Shown here one piece after another: positions 26,610 to 35,035 of a stretch of DNA of 64,000 nucleotides. The stretch is taken from positions 124,001 to 188,000 of the forward strand of contig CALTVE010000002.1 of NCBI GenBank assembly GCA_943913135.1, in the 5' to 3' direction. The position numbers were made by a program, and so were the translations under genes. Below the pieces are notes generated by a model. The model was given only the letters and a program-made list of their open reading frames with translations, was not told where the DNA came from and made no database searches. This stretch comes from an uncultured Francisella sp. (GTDB lineage: Bacteria; Pseudomonadota; Gammaproteobacteria; Burkholderiales; Neisseriaceae). The number at the start of each line of letters is the position of its first letter. The stretch's first letter is position 1.

Positions 26610-27112
26610 CGTTGTCCTCCAGAACGCTCGGATAGGCGGTGCTCGCTATAAAATCCGTGAGTTAAAGCAACAGCCAAGGCATCGGCAGCATCACTACTGG
26701 GTTCGTGGTTTAAAGAGAGCATTTCTTTAACCATTAACTGTACCTGGCTTTTTTGTGCCTTGCCTCGGCCAACCACTGCTTTTTTTACTTGTAAAGCAGA
26801 ATATTCATAAATAGGGCGATTCATCAGTGATACTGCTGCCATAATTCCCCCTCGCGCCTGACCCAATACCAGACTAGCAGCAGCATTGGTATTTATAAAC
26901 ACTTGCTCAATAACCACCTCATGGGGGTCATAGTGGTTGATAACTTCTTGAATGGAGTGGGCCAGAGTATCGATGCGCCGGGCAAGTGAGTCGTTAGAGG
27001 ACATACGAATCAAGCCAGAGGCAATATATCGCCATTTTCTAAAGTCTGAACCTTTTTCGATCAAACCAAAGCCAGTGATGCGGCTTCCGGGATCTATCCC
27101 TAAAATTTTCAT
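26606..27112 (-). CDS. ruvC: crossover junction endodeoxyribonuclease RuvC
   Basis: Resolves Holliday junctions by symmetric cleavage. 168 residues. The acidic catalytic residues are visible in GIDPGSRITGFG (Asp7), VVIEQVFINTNA (Glu) and SDAADALAVALTH (Asp pair near the C-terminus). First of the ruvC-ruvA pair, placed 38 bases after a PlsC-type acyltransferase gene. Confidence 0.95.
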   Translation of the reverse strand: MKILGIDPGSRITGFGLIEKGSDFRKWRYIASGLIRMSSNDSLARRIDTLAHSIQEVINHYDPHEVVIEQVFINTNAAASLVLGQARGGIMAAVSLMNRPIYEYSALQVKKAVVGRGKAQKSQVQLMVKEMLSLNHEPSSDAADALAVALTHGFYSEHRLSERSGGQR

Positions 27113-27150
27113 AAGTTTATGGCTAAGCTGCCTATTGGGTCTTTACTAAA

Positions 27151-27915
27151 TCATTCTAAGTTCGGGCTTTTTTTAGGGAATGAGGGGCCTGCCCCTTCAA
27201 TTTTCTTTTGTTCGTTTTCTATCGTTTTTTTTAAAAGTTCAGTTAAAGCTGTTGCATCTTCAGCCGCATCCCAAGGGATCGGAGGCAAAATAGAGAACTG
27301 CACGGTACCGGGGAACTTAAAAAAACCTCGAGCATAAAATTCTCCGGCATTGTGAGCCACTGGTAAAATATCTACTTTTAGGTTTTGCGCTAAATAAGCG
27401 GCCCCCTTTTTATAGTGGGTGTTATGATCCCCTGGCGCAGTACGAGTACCTTCAGGGAAAACACACAGAGATAAACCTAAATCAAAGCGTTCTTGCACCT
27501 GCTTTTCCAATTCCTTGGTGTTATTGTGTTTTTTTCTATCGACAAAAACTTGGCTAGTTAGCCGAGAAGCAAGGCCGATAACCGGAGCATAAGCCAATTG
27601 TTTTTTCACCAAGAATGCGGAGGGAGGTAAAATCGTATTTAAGGCAACAGCTTCGTAACCTGATTGATGTTTTACGGCGATGATCAAGGGGCGATCCAGT
27701 GGTACATTTTCCTGGCCCTTAACTTTATAGTCAATACTGATGATAAAGTTTACCCAGGACATAAATTTGGAACAATAACCGGAAAATATCTTATTGATAC
27801 CCGCTGGAGGTAAAAAAGGGAGACGCAAGGTATTTTTCATTATGACCCAGCTAGCCCAGGAGTAAAGGGAAAAATAGTAAAGCAAATGACGTATTGTTTT
27901 AATAATCATGTTCAT
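27151..27915 (-). CDS. 1-acyl-sn-glycerol-3-phosphate acyltransferase family, copy 2
   Basis: Membrane-associated acyltransferase of the PlsC/LPLAT family, expected to add the second acyl chain to lysophosphatidic acid to give phosphatidic acid. 254 residues with a hydrophobic N-terminus. The catalytic block is KHQSGYEA, so the usual HX4D reads HX4E, a variant found in some PlsC members. The FPEGTRTAPG block binds glycerol phosphate. It is a paralogue of the gene just upstream (27977-28708): both share KHQS, VDR, FPEGTR.APG and AGEF/SGEF. The two may have different acyl or acceptor preferences. Confidence 0.87.
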   Translation of the reverse strand: MNMIIKTIRHLLYYFSLYSWASWVIMKNTLRLPFLPPAGINKIFSGYCSKFMSWVNFIISIDYKVKGQENVPLDRPLIIAVKHQSGYEAVALNTILPPSAFLVKKQLAYAPVIGLASRLTSQVFVDRKKHNNTKELEKQVQERFDLGLSLCVFPEGTRTAPGDHNTHYKKGAAYLAQNLKVDILPVAHNAGEFYARGFFKFPGTVQFSILPPIPWDAAEDATALTELLKKTIENEQKKIEGAGPSFPKKSPNLE

Positions 27916-27976
27916 ATCTTTGTGTGTGGTGCCGCTAAAAAATTTTAGTAGGTTTTTTAAAAAACCTTTTCCCTTT

Positions 27977-28708
27977 TTATTTTGAGAACGTGAAAGGACC
28001 TTTACCCGTAATTCTTTTCTGGGTATTTTCTATCCAGTTCTCACATCTTTTCATAATTTCCTCAGCGGTACCCTGTTTATAAGAAATAGGTGGCCCAATG
28101 ACAAAGTCTACAACCCCAGGGTAGATGACAAAGCCTTTAGGCCAGAATTCACCGCTGTTGGTGGCTACAGGTAAAATATCCATATGTAAACGCTTGGCAA
28201 AATGTGCAGCGCCATAATGGTAGCGTCCTTTTTTCCCCGGTGCAACTCGGGTCCCTTCAGGAAAGATGTTGATCCAAAATCCGGCCTTACGTCGTTTATC
28301 AACAGCTTTAAGTAATTTTTCCCGATTTTTTGGATCCTTATTGTTTCGGTCCACGGGAACAGAGTTCATAATATATAAGCTAATTCCGAAAATCGGGAAC
28401 CACATCAATTCTTTTTTCATCAAAAATACTTGATCCGGTAAAAAGCGCTGTAAAGTAAAAGTTTCAAAACTTGATTGATGCTTACTACAAATAATACAGG
28501 GCTCTTCAGAAACGTTTTCTAGACCTTCCACTCGGTAGGATAAGCCCGTAATATGCTTCATTAACCAGACAAAAGTCTTGTTCCACGAGCCTCCTACTTT
28601 ATGCCTTATCCGACGCGGTAAGGGGATGGATAAAAGGATAAAGATGAAATAAATCAATGTAATCGGTACAAAAATAACCCAAAGAAGGAGAGTTCGCAGG
28701 AAGGCCAT
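27977..28708 (-). CDS. 1-acyl-sn-glycerol-3-phosphate acyltransferase family, copy 1
   Basis: PlsC/LPLAT-family enzyme of 243 residues with an N-terminal membrane segment (about residues 5-30). The catalytic block is SKHQSSFET (HX4E), followed by FLMKKELMWFPIFG, the VDRNNKD motif and INIFPEGTRVAPGKKG. gmhB lies 45 bases upstream on the same strand; a gmhB-plsC pair is common in gamma- and betaproteobacteria, which supports this copy as the ancestral one. A second, diverged copy follows 61 bases downstream. Confidence 0.88.
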   Translation of the reverse strand: MAFLRTLLLWVIFVPITLIYFIFILLSIPLPRRIRHKVGGSWNKTFVWLMKHITGLSYRVEGLENVSEEPCIICSKHQSSFETFTLQRFLPDQVFLMKKELMWFPIFGISLYIMNSVPVDRNNKDPKNREKLLKAVDKRRKAGFWINIFPEGTRVAPGKKGRYHYGAAHFAKRLHMDILPVATNSGEFWPKGFVIYPGVVDFVIGPPISYKQGTAEEIMKRCENWIENTQKRITGKGPFTFSK

Positions 28709-28753
28709 GAAATTCCATAACAGTAAGAAATTAAGTGATGGAAGAGTTATAGC

Positions 28754-29302
28754 TCAATTTAAAGGCTGCTTCAAGCACAAATCTTGAGCAAAATCCCATA
28801 GACTATCAAATACCTGGGTCCCTTGGGGCAAGGCTCCTTCTTTTAAAGTCTTATTCCCTTTGCCCGTTAATACCAATACCGGTTTCCCTCCTTCTTGGGC
28901 AATACACTCTAAATCACGTCTTGCATCACCTACCATATAGGCTCTGCTAGCGATACCATTGAGGCGATCTAAAATATCCACTACCATACCCGTATTGGGT
29001 TTACGGCAGCGACAATGCTCCTTAGCTATGTGAGGGCAAAACCAGATGCCTTCAATCTCTCCCCCCGCTTCACGAATAGCTTTTAACATTTTTAAATGGA
29101 TAGCGTTTAAATCGCTCATTGTAAAAAGACCGCGGCCAATACCAGATTGATTGGTTGCCACTGCAACCTTATAGCCATATTGATTTAACACAGCGATCGC
29201 ATCTAGGCTATGGGGGATAGCTTGCCATTCCTCAGGAGATTTAATAAATTGATCGCTATCGTGGTTAATCACCCCATCGCGATCTAAAATGACGAGCTTC
29301 AT
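28754..29302 (-). CDS. gmhB: D-glycero-beta-D-manno-heptose-1,7-bisphosphate 7-phosphatase
   Basis: HAD-superfamily phosphatase in the ADP-heptose pathway for the LPS inner core. 182 residues. Catalytic LDRDGVINHD near residue 5 has the Asp-x-Asp pair. ATNQSGIGRG follows, then a zinc-binding loop with CPH, HCRCRKPNTGM (three Cys and one His), and MVGDARRDLEC. The start overlaps the GT25 gene stop by 4 bases, consistent with one LPS transcript. Confidence 0.93.
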   Translation of the reverse strand: MKLVILDRDGVINHDSDQFIKSPEEWQAIPHSLDAIAVLNQYGYKVAVATNQSGIGRGLFTMSDLNAIHLKMLKAIREAGGEIEGIWFCPHIAKEHCRCRKPNTGMVVDILDRLNGIASRAYMVGDARRDLECIAQEGGKPVLVLTGKGNKTLKEGALPQGTQVFDSLWDFAQDLCLKQPLN

Positions 29303-30090
29303 GATTTTTTAGAGCCCTTTTTAAAATCCAGGGTAAGTAAAAAGTTCTTTGCCCATCCTTTAAGTGAACGAATCATTCGGCTACTGGGCTTAATATGTAA
29401 AAAGTTTTCTCGTTCTTTGCGAATATCGCTCGCAAATGCACTTACATTTTCTAAGGCAATCAGTGGACGCATATGGTAAATGTTTAAACCCAGGTGGCGT
29501 TCATAGTATAACCAATCATCGGCGGTGACGCGAATAGGGCTAGAAAGCAGTTTTTTTGCAGCTTCGCGGGTAATGACATACGCCACAGTACCAGCGCTAA
29601 ATTGTTGCCATGGGGTGCCAAAGTAAAAGTTTTCCCAGCGATAACAGCGCCTTATTGGGAGACGACGGTAGTGATAGGATAAATCTTTTTCCAATAATTT
29701 AACATAAGCTAATAAAAGGACATCAAAGCCCGTCGCTGCCTCTATTTTTGGTAGGGCATGCAAAAGTGGACGGGGATCTTGTAAAAAAAATGCATCATCT
29801 TCTAGTATTAAGGCAAAGGGACTTTTCCCCTCGCTAATTTTTTTATAGATGTGTTGATGCCCTAAGGCACAGGCAATTTCAGTGTTTTGTAAAAAGCGCT
29901 GTTTTTTAAGAGCTTTTTTTGTGGGTTTATAATATTTCTGTCCTTCTTCAGGGGCTAAGGTGCGAAAGTCAGGGGCGTCGACAAATTGAAAAGGAAGCTG
30001 AAACATATCCAAGATTTTACGCACGGCCTCTCGTCTCTTTTCAGCGGTTTTTAAACTTAAAACATAGATATCAGGAAGCGGATTCGCCAT
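29299..30090 (-). CDS. glycosyltransferase family 25 (LPS biosynthesis)
   Basis: 263-residue cytoplasmic or membrane-associated glycosyltransferase resembling LPS galactosyl/glucosyltransferases of family GT25. Seen: IYVLSLKTAEKRREA at the N-terminus, GHQHIYKKI, the EDDAFF metal/nucleotide-binding motif near 97, and TADDWLYYERH. It probably adds a core sugar, but donor and acceptor are unknown. The start overlaps the O-antigen ligase gene by 20 bases. Confidence 0.85.
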   Translation of the reverse strand: MANPLPDIYVLSLKTAEKRREAVRKILDMFQLPFQFVDAPDFRTLAPEEGQKYYKPTKKALKKQRFLQNTEIACALGHQHIYKKISEGKSPFALILEDDAFFLQDPRPLLHALPKIEAATGFDVLLLAYVKLLEKDLSYHYRRLPIRRCYRWENFYFGTPWQQFSAGTVAYVITREAAKKLLSSPIRVTADDWLYYERHLGLNIYHMRPLIALENVSAFASDIRKERENFLHIKPSSRMIRSLKGWAKNFLLTLDFKKGSKKS

Positions 30091-31303
30091 GAAAAATAAA
30101 TCCCAGAAGCGTTAAAGTTGTCATGAGGTAAAACACCATGCCCAGGGGAAGACGCAAGAAACTATCGCTTAAAGAAAAAGTAACGACGCAAAATATCAAT
30201 ATACAACCTAAAATAGCAAGGACTGGCTCTTTTTTCAAGGCACGCACAAATATCCACAAAGGAACAATGAAAAGGAGGAGTGTAGCACCCAAAGCCAGCC
30301 TCCCCCCTTTTACCAAAGCATCCAAGAATTGGTTATGCGGGTGTACAAAAGGGACTGCTTCGGGAATAATTAAACCTTCTTTCACTTGAGCGATCTTCAT
30401 GGGAATATAGCCTGAATCGCCCCAACCTAACCACGGCTTTTGTAGACTGCCTAAGAGGGCGCTCTTCCAGAATTCAAAACGCAAGCCGATAGAAGAATTA
30501 GCATTGTGGTCACGGATAAACCAGATTAAATCGGTTTTAATTTGGGAAAAACGGATCATAATATCCGTGTGGCCATAGAGAATAAGCAGGATAAAAAGCG
30601 CGATTATAATAAATAATAGATAATATGCCCTCCGATGGATGTGGTGACGCCAGTAAATGAGTAGAAAGATCATGACTAAAGGGGCGGACCACCAAGCACC
30701 GCGACTTCCTGTTAAAAAGCTCGCGAGCAAAGAAAGAAAAGTGGCCACTCCCAGTAAGAAACCTAAAGCTGGTTTTTTATAGCCTTCTCCTAATAAGAAA
30801 GCAAAAGAAAAAAGACCATAAGTGGTGGCGATGCCAGCAGCAGGAATGACCGGTTGTTCTAAAGCGAAAGCTCTTTGCAAATGTAAAAAATAGTGCTCAT
30901 AAAGGGCTAAGGAGGCTAAAGGAAAACTTGATATTGCAAAAATATACGGTAGAACTTTTGGCTTTTTTAATTGTCCGATGAATAGATAAAGTATGGGCAA
31001 GAGCAAAAGGGGGAGCAGGGAAAATTTATAACTTGCCAGTTTATCGTGATGAATTAAACCCATAAGAAGGGCGATCAGCGAATAAAAAGAAAAGGTCACT
31101 ACCACCCAAAAAATTTTTTTCTCCGCCTCCTGCGGTAAGGGGGGAGATAGGCGGGAAAAATAAGCATAGCACCCTAAGATTAACAATATAAAGGGCACTA
31201 AGAAATAGAAGTTTCTTTGACCAACGGGAATCAAGGTAACAAAGAAAACTAACAGTAAGAGGTAACAGAAAACCTCTAAGGGGAGAACAGCTTTATTTGC
31301 CAT
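30071..31303 (-). CDS. O-antigen ligase / WaaL-like membrane protein
   Basis: 410-residue integral membrane protein with about 11-12 hydrophobic segments. A large periplasmic loop carries HPHNQFLDALVKGG (about residues 323-336), the typical histidine motif of WaaL-type ligases that join O-antigen to lipid A-core. LTGSRGAWW near 196 is another family signature. A role as O-antigen polymerase (Wzy) cannot be excluded from sequence alone, because the two share topology. It begins the LPS run waaL-GT25-gmhB-plsC on this strand, just after a PII gene. Confidence 0.8.
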   Translation of the reverse strand: MANKAVLPLEVFCYLLLLVFFVTLIPVGQRNFYFLVPFILLILGCYAYFSRLSPPLPQEAEKKIFWVVVTFSFYSLIALLMGLIHHDKLASYKFSLLPLLLLPILYLFIGQLKKPKVLPYIFAISSFPLASLALYEHYFLHLQRAFALEQPVIPAAGIATTYGLFSFAFLLGEGYKKPALGFLLGVATFLSLLASFLTGSRGAWWSAPLVMIFLLIYWRHHIHRRAYYLLFIIIALFILLILYGHTDIMIRFSQIKTDLIWFIRDHNANSSIGLRFEFWKSALLGSLQKPWLGWGDSGYIPMKIAQVKEGLIIPEAVPFVHPHNQFLDALVKGGRLALGATLLLFIVPLWIFVRALKKEPVLAILGCILIFCVVTFSLSDSFLRLPLGMVFYLMTTLTLLGFIFHGESAS

Positions 31304-31313
31304 AGAAACCTGC

Positions 31314-31652
31314 TTAAATAGCGTTCTCGCCGGTCTCTTGTGTGCGGATGCGGATGACCTGCTCTAAGTTGCTAACAAAAATCTTGCCATCGCCCATTTT
31401 GCCGCTGGCAGCAGTAGTGACAATAGTATGAATAATTTTCTCTACATCTTTATCGCTGGCAGCGATGTCCAACCGTATTTTAGGAAGAAAATCAACGGCG
31501 TATTCTGCTCCTCGGTAGATTTCGGTATGGCCTTTTTGTCGGCCAAACCCTTTACTTTCAGTCACAGTTATACCATTTACGCCGATTTCAGATAACGCTT
31601 CACGCACATCATCTAATTTAAAGGGCTTGATCACTGCCGTTATCAACTTCAT
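31314..31652 (-). CDS. nitrogen regulatory protein PII (GlnK/GlnB)
   Basis: Trimeric signal protein that senses ATP/ADP and 2-oxoglutarate and controls nitrogen metabolism. 112 residues. The T-loop has the uridylylation target Tyr51 in YRGAEYAVDFLP. The B-loop TAASGKMGDGKIFV and the N-terminal MKLITAVIKPFKLDDVREAL are classic. AAGGA lies 6 bases before the ATG. No amtB or glnA is adjacent, so GlnB versus GlnK cannot be decided; the N-terminal wording is closer to GlnK. It sits between a PiT transporter and the LPS genes. Confidence 0.95.
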   Translation of the reverse strand: MKLITAVIKPFKLDDVREALSEIGVNGITVTESKGFGRQKGHTEIYRGAEYAVDFLPKIRLDIAASDKDVEKIIHTIVTTAASGKMGDGKIFVSNLEQVIRIRTQETGENAI

Positions 31653-31713
31653 ACGCTATCCTTTTCACCCTGTTGAGGGGGCTTTAGCGCTATGCTATCA
31701 CAGAAAACAGCTT

Positions 31714-32679
31714 TTAAAAGCCAATTAGTTTATCTAATTGAGGTAGCAAAACAGCGGCGATGATACTGACCACTAAGCCAAGCAAGGCTTTGGTCACATC
31801 GCTGCGAATTAAATGGGCAGTTTCATTGACGGGGGGAGAATACAGCAATAAAGAAATAGCAAATTCTCTACCTGCTAATAGACCTAAAAATACCCAGGTG
31901 GTACTCATAGGAATATTGCTCCACTCTTTAAATACCAGAAGGATAATCCCATAGATAAAATCGATAATGGTCGCCCCACGGATATCGGTGGTCCCCGTTT
32001 TGCTGGTGACGATGCGTTGGATTGTTCCCCCTTGTTTTTGAAAGAGGAAGGCAAGAGTAATGACGAAAATAATGACGGCAAAAAGCATCCAGCGAGGAGA
32101 TACGCTGCGCGGTAAAAAGACAAAGACATTCGCTAAATCTTGCATTAACCATTGGGACCATAAGAATCCCGTAGAAAACCACTGTAAGATCACCCACCAT
32201 TTGGAGTGATCTTCGCCGTGAGTGCGATTTAAATAGCGGGTAGTTTTGTTGATCACAAAACGATAAAGCAGGATGGCAACAATAAAAGCAACAAAGTAAC
32301 CAAGAAGAGATTTGGTTAACATGGCCATTAAATTGCCAGGAGCAAAGATCGTCAGTAGCAAGAAGGTAGTACTTACTGGAATACCAAAACGGGTGAGGAC
32401 TAAAATTGCCAAAGGGGGAATGATGTAAATCCAGCTAACTCGGGGGGGAGAAGGGATTGTTTCCAAACGACCAAAAGAAGCATCTCCCGTGCTGGAAGTG
32501 TACCAACCTAAGCCCAATACTAAAATAAGTAAAGCAGCTATCCACAACCACAACATCCACCATGGTCTGTCACGGTTAGAAGAAAGAAAGGTCCCAAGGG
32601 TCTGGATGGCATCGTTGCCTACTACCGAGTAAGCCGCTAAGCAAAACCCAATTACCATGAAAACAATTTGAAAATCCAT
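31714..32679 (-). CDS. PiT-family inorganic phosphate transporter-like protein
   Basis: 321-residue inner membrane protein with about 9 hydrophobic segments. The two half-repeats of the PiT/SLC20 family are suggested by VVGNDAIQTLGTFL near residue 20 (a variant of GANDVANA) and by GIPVSTTFLLL near 118 with a second NIPMSTTWVFLG near 256. The divergence of the first signature means that substrate (phosphate, possibly sulfate) is inferred. A well-formed sigma-70 promoter lies upstream at 32745-32773. Confidence 0.78.
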   Translation of the reverse strand: MDFQIVFMVIGFCLAAYSVVGNDAIQTLGTFLSSNRDRPWWMLWLWIAALLILVLGLGWYTSSTGDASFGRLETIPSPPRVSWIYIIPPLAILVLTRFGIPVSTTFLLLTIFAPGNLMAMLTKSLLGYFVAFIVAILLYRFVINKTTRYLNRTHGEDHSKWWVILQWFSTGFLWSQWLMQDLANVFVFLPRSVSPRWMLFAVIIFVITLAFLFQKQGGTIQRIVTSKTGTTDIRGATIIDFIYGIILLVFKEWSNIPMSTTWVFLGLLAGREFAISLLLYSPPVNETAHLIRSDVTKALLGLVVSIIAAVLLPQLDKLIGF

Positions 32680-32744
32680 TCACATTAACCTTGTGCTGGT
32701 TTGAACAAAACAAATAGAAACTAATTTTAATAAGCGACAATTAG

Positions 32745-32773
32745 ACTATACTAGTGTGACAACACGATGACAA
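32745..32773 (-). promoter_or_regulatory. sigma-70-type promoter of the PiT-like gene
   Basis: On the minus strand a -35 box TTGTCA (32773-32768) and a -10 box TATAGT (32750-32745) are separated by exactly 17 bases. The site is about 65 bases upstream of the PiT-like start codon at 32679. Confidence 0.6.
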
Positions 32774-32801
32774 TTTGGGGCGCCTTTGGTCAAAGGGTAC
32801 C

Positions 32802-33593
32802 TTAATTAATATTAAAAATAGCCTCGCTGTTTTGCCATAAAATTTGCGATAAATTTTCTGGGTCTTCATTGGTTAGCCGGCATAAAGAGGAAAAAATCAA
32901 AGGCAGATTACTTGGACGATTCAATAAGCCTTGCTTCCCCCATATCGGCATATCGGGGCTGTCGGTTTCCAGAACCAAAGCTTCTTTAGGCAGACGAGCG
33001 ATCGCAGAACGAGTTTTATGCGCCCTTTCATAGGTGATTACCCCGCCGACCCCGATTTTAAAGCCAAGATCTATATAGCGACATGCTTCCTCATAACTCC
33101 CAGAAAAAGCATGAATCACTCCGGTTACTGGATGCTTTTTCAATAAACGATAAACCTCGTTGTGGCTGTGTCGAGCGTGTACCGATAAGGGTAAAGAGTG
33201 TTTTTTAGCAATGAATAGTTGGTTTTCAAAGAAAAAACACTGTTTCTTCCAGTTTTCTTTTTGGGTAAGCTCTTTTTTATAGCGATCTAGACCGATTTCA
33301 CCTAACAGGTGAGGAGGCGGATCTAAAGTAGGTAAAATGTGTTCCAGGGTGGTTAAATCACTTTCTTGGTGCGCGCTTAAAAAAAATGGATGAAGTCCTA
33401 GACCATATAAGAAAAAATCAGGATGATCTTTTTGTAGGCGGATAATTCTAGAAAACTGGGCAGTGGATACCCCCATCAGCATAGCGCGGTCAACATTAAC
33501 TTTGCGTGATTCTTCAATCAAAGAAGCAGCGCTTTGCCCGGTTTTTTGTAAAAGAAAATCAATATGGGTATGAGTATCAAAAAAGCGGATCAT
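32802..33593 (-). CDS. TatD-family hydrolase (DNase)
   Basis: Metal-dependent amidohydrolase-fold nuclease, 263 residues. Metal ligands are visible in FFDTHTHIDFL (HxH at the N-terminus), GEIGLDRYK (Glu), SVHARHSHNEV (His), VIHAFSGSYEEA (His) and ETDSPDMPIWG (Asp). TatD proteins act as 3'-5' exonucleases in DNA repair or degradation. The start overlaps the hotdog gene stop by 4 bases, so the two are coupled. Confidence 0.92.
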   Translation of the reverse strand: MIRFFDTHTHIDFLLQKTGQSAASLIEESRKVNVDRAMLMGVSTAQFSRIIRLQKDHPDFFLYGLGLHPFFLSAHQESDLTTLEHILPTLDPPPHLLGEIGLDRYKKELTQKENWKKQCFFFENQLFIAKKHSLPLSVHARHSHNEVYRLLKKHPVTGVIHAFSGSYEEACRYIDLGFKIGVGGVITYERAHKTRSAIARLPKEALVLETDSPDMPIWGKQGLLNRPSNLPLIFSSLCRLTNEDPENLSQILWQNSEAIFNIN

Positions 33594-34102
33594 GCTTTAA
33601 GTGTGCTCACGCTTTTTTTAGGCACCCAGGCCCAAATTAGCTCGGCGATCACCGGTTCATTGCCTTTCTCATCATGCACCGTTACCGGGACAACAAAAGA
33701 TCCTTTTTCTTCGCGGGCAATGGTGGCGGCCATTTCATCGCTGAAGTGAGCGATGGCGCTTTGTCCTCCAGTAGACACCTTGATATATTTGATATTTAAT
33801 GCTTTCAACAACAACAGCTTATCCTTAGGGCAATTCATCATGGTGACAAATCCACTGGCGGTTTCACAGATTAAGGCAGTGGCACAAGCGTGGATACCAT
33901 GGATATGGTTTTGAGCTTTGTGTTTATTAGGGATGTGAACGATGACTTCTTGTTGAGTGACTTTATCGAAACGAGCCCCTGCAGTGTGGATAAAGGGAAC
34001 TTGACGCCTTAAAATATAATTCATTAGCCAATGGCGTATAATTCCTGGAATCCACTGAAGTTTTGCAAGTTGACGCGACATGGGGGTAGGTTGACGGGAC
34101 AT
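33590..34102 (-). CDS. DUF4442 hotdog-fold protein, putative thioesterase
   Basis: 170 residues with the pattern of the DUF4442 hotdog family: VIVHIPNKHKAQNHIHGIHACA near residues 72-93, where the N-H-H stretch corresponds to the active-site helix region, and KYIKVSTGGQSAIAHFS later. Likely an acyl-CoA thioesterase-like protein, with unknown substrate. It is divergent from dapF across about 80 bases and coupled to tatD downstream. Confidence 0.8.
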   Translation of the reverse strand: MSRQPTPMSRQLAKLQWIPGIIRHWLMNYILRRQVPFIHTAGARFDKVTQQEVIVHIPNKHKAQNHIHGIHACATALICETASGFVTMMNCPKDKLLLLKALNIKYIKVSTGGQSAIAHFSDEMAATIAREEKGSFVVPVTVHDEKGNEPVIAELIWAWVPKKSVSTLKA

Positions 34103-34183
34103 GAGATTTCCTTACAAATGGATGATCTTTATTTTCTTGGTACTCTCGGTATCATAGGATAATCTTTTTTGCTGAGCAACGGC

Positions 34184-35035
34184 ATGGCACGCAGATTACA
34201 CTTCACTAAAATGCATGGGTTGGGTAATGATTTTGTGGTGATAGATGGAGTCAGACAAATTTTTACTCCCCAAAAAGCGTTGATTAAAAAATGGGCAGAC
34301 AGGCACCGCGGTGTCGGCTTTGATCAATTATTATTGGTAGAAAAAGCAGATTATCCACAGCATGATTTTAAATATCGGATTTTTAACCGAGACGGTAGTG
34401 AAGTAGAACAATGTGGCAATGGGGCGCGCTGTTTTGCTAAGTTTGTTTATTTAAGTGGATTGAGCACCAAAAAGTCGTTGCAGGTAGAAACGATGAAAGG
34501 GATTTTACAGTTAACTTTGCTGGTAGATGGTCAGGTAAAGGTGGTTTTTCCTCCCCCTATTCTAGATTTAAACAAAATTCCTTTTGTACCTAAACCTGGT
34601 TTAGCAGCTCCCCCAGGGCATTGTCAGTGGGTCCTCCTACGAGGAGAAAAAATTCCTGTTTTGTGCGTCAATGTCGGCAACCCACATGCCGTTGTCTGGG
34701 TAGAAGATATAGCGAAGGCCCCTTTAGCAACCTTGGGTAAAGAAATAGCACAATCAGAGCAATTTCCCGAAGGGGTCAATGTGGGTTTTGCCCAAAAAAA
34801 GGACCCTCAGCATTTATTTCTGCGGGTGCGGGAGAGAGGCGTTGGCGAAACCGAGGCCTGTGGTTCTGCCGCCTGTGCGGCCGCCCTTGCTGGCGTGTTG
34901 GAAAAAGGCATGGTGTCTCCAATCACCGTCCATCTTCCAGGAGGAAGTCTTAATATTGAGGTTGCTCCTCAAGAGGCCATCGTCATGACTGGACCTGCTG
35001 AATGGATTTATGAAGGGTATTTAAACGATGAATGA
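34184..35035 (+). CDS. dapF: diaminopimelate epimerase
   Basis: Interconverts LL- and meso-diaminopimelate for lysine and peptidoglycan synthesis. 283 residues from the ATG at 34184; a TTG 15 bases earlier is in frame but the family normally begins right before LHFTKMHGLGNDFVVID. Both catalytic cysteines are present, in VEQCGNGARC and in TEACGSAACA. It overlaps the DUF484 gene by 8 bases. Together with lysA at 57.6-58.9 kb it completes the last steps to lysine. Confidence 0.96.
   Translation: MARRLHFTKMHGLGNDFVVIDGVRQIFTPQKALIKKWADRHRGVGFDQLLLVEKADYPQHDFKYRIFNRDGSEVEQCGNGARCFAKFVYLSGLSTKKSLQVETMKGILQLTLLVDGQVKVVFPPPILDLNKIPFVPKPGLAAPPGHCQWVLLRGEKIPVLCVNVGNPHAVVWVEDIAKAPLATLGKEIAQSEQFPEGVNVGFAQKKDPQHLFLRVRERGVGETEACGSAACAAALAGVLEKGMVSPITVHLPGGSLNIEVAPQEAIVMTGPAEWIYEGYLNDE

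Noticed and set aside
27950..27967. Perfect 18-bp palindrome AGGTTTTTTAAAAAACCT as a terminator
   Set aside because: The stem is almost all A-T and is not followed by a proper T-run on the minus strand, so termination is unlikely; it is probably an AT-rich coincidence.
34169..34183. TTG start for dapF
   Set aside because: The family starts at the ATG at 34184 directly before the conserved LHFTKMHGLGNDF stretch.
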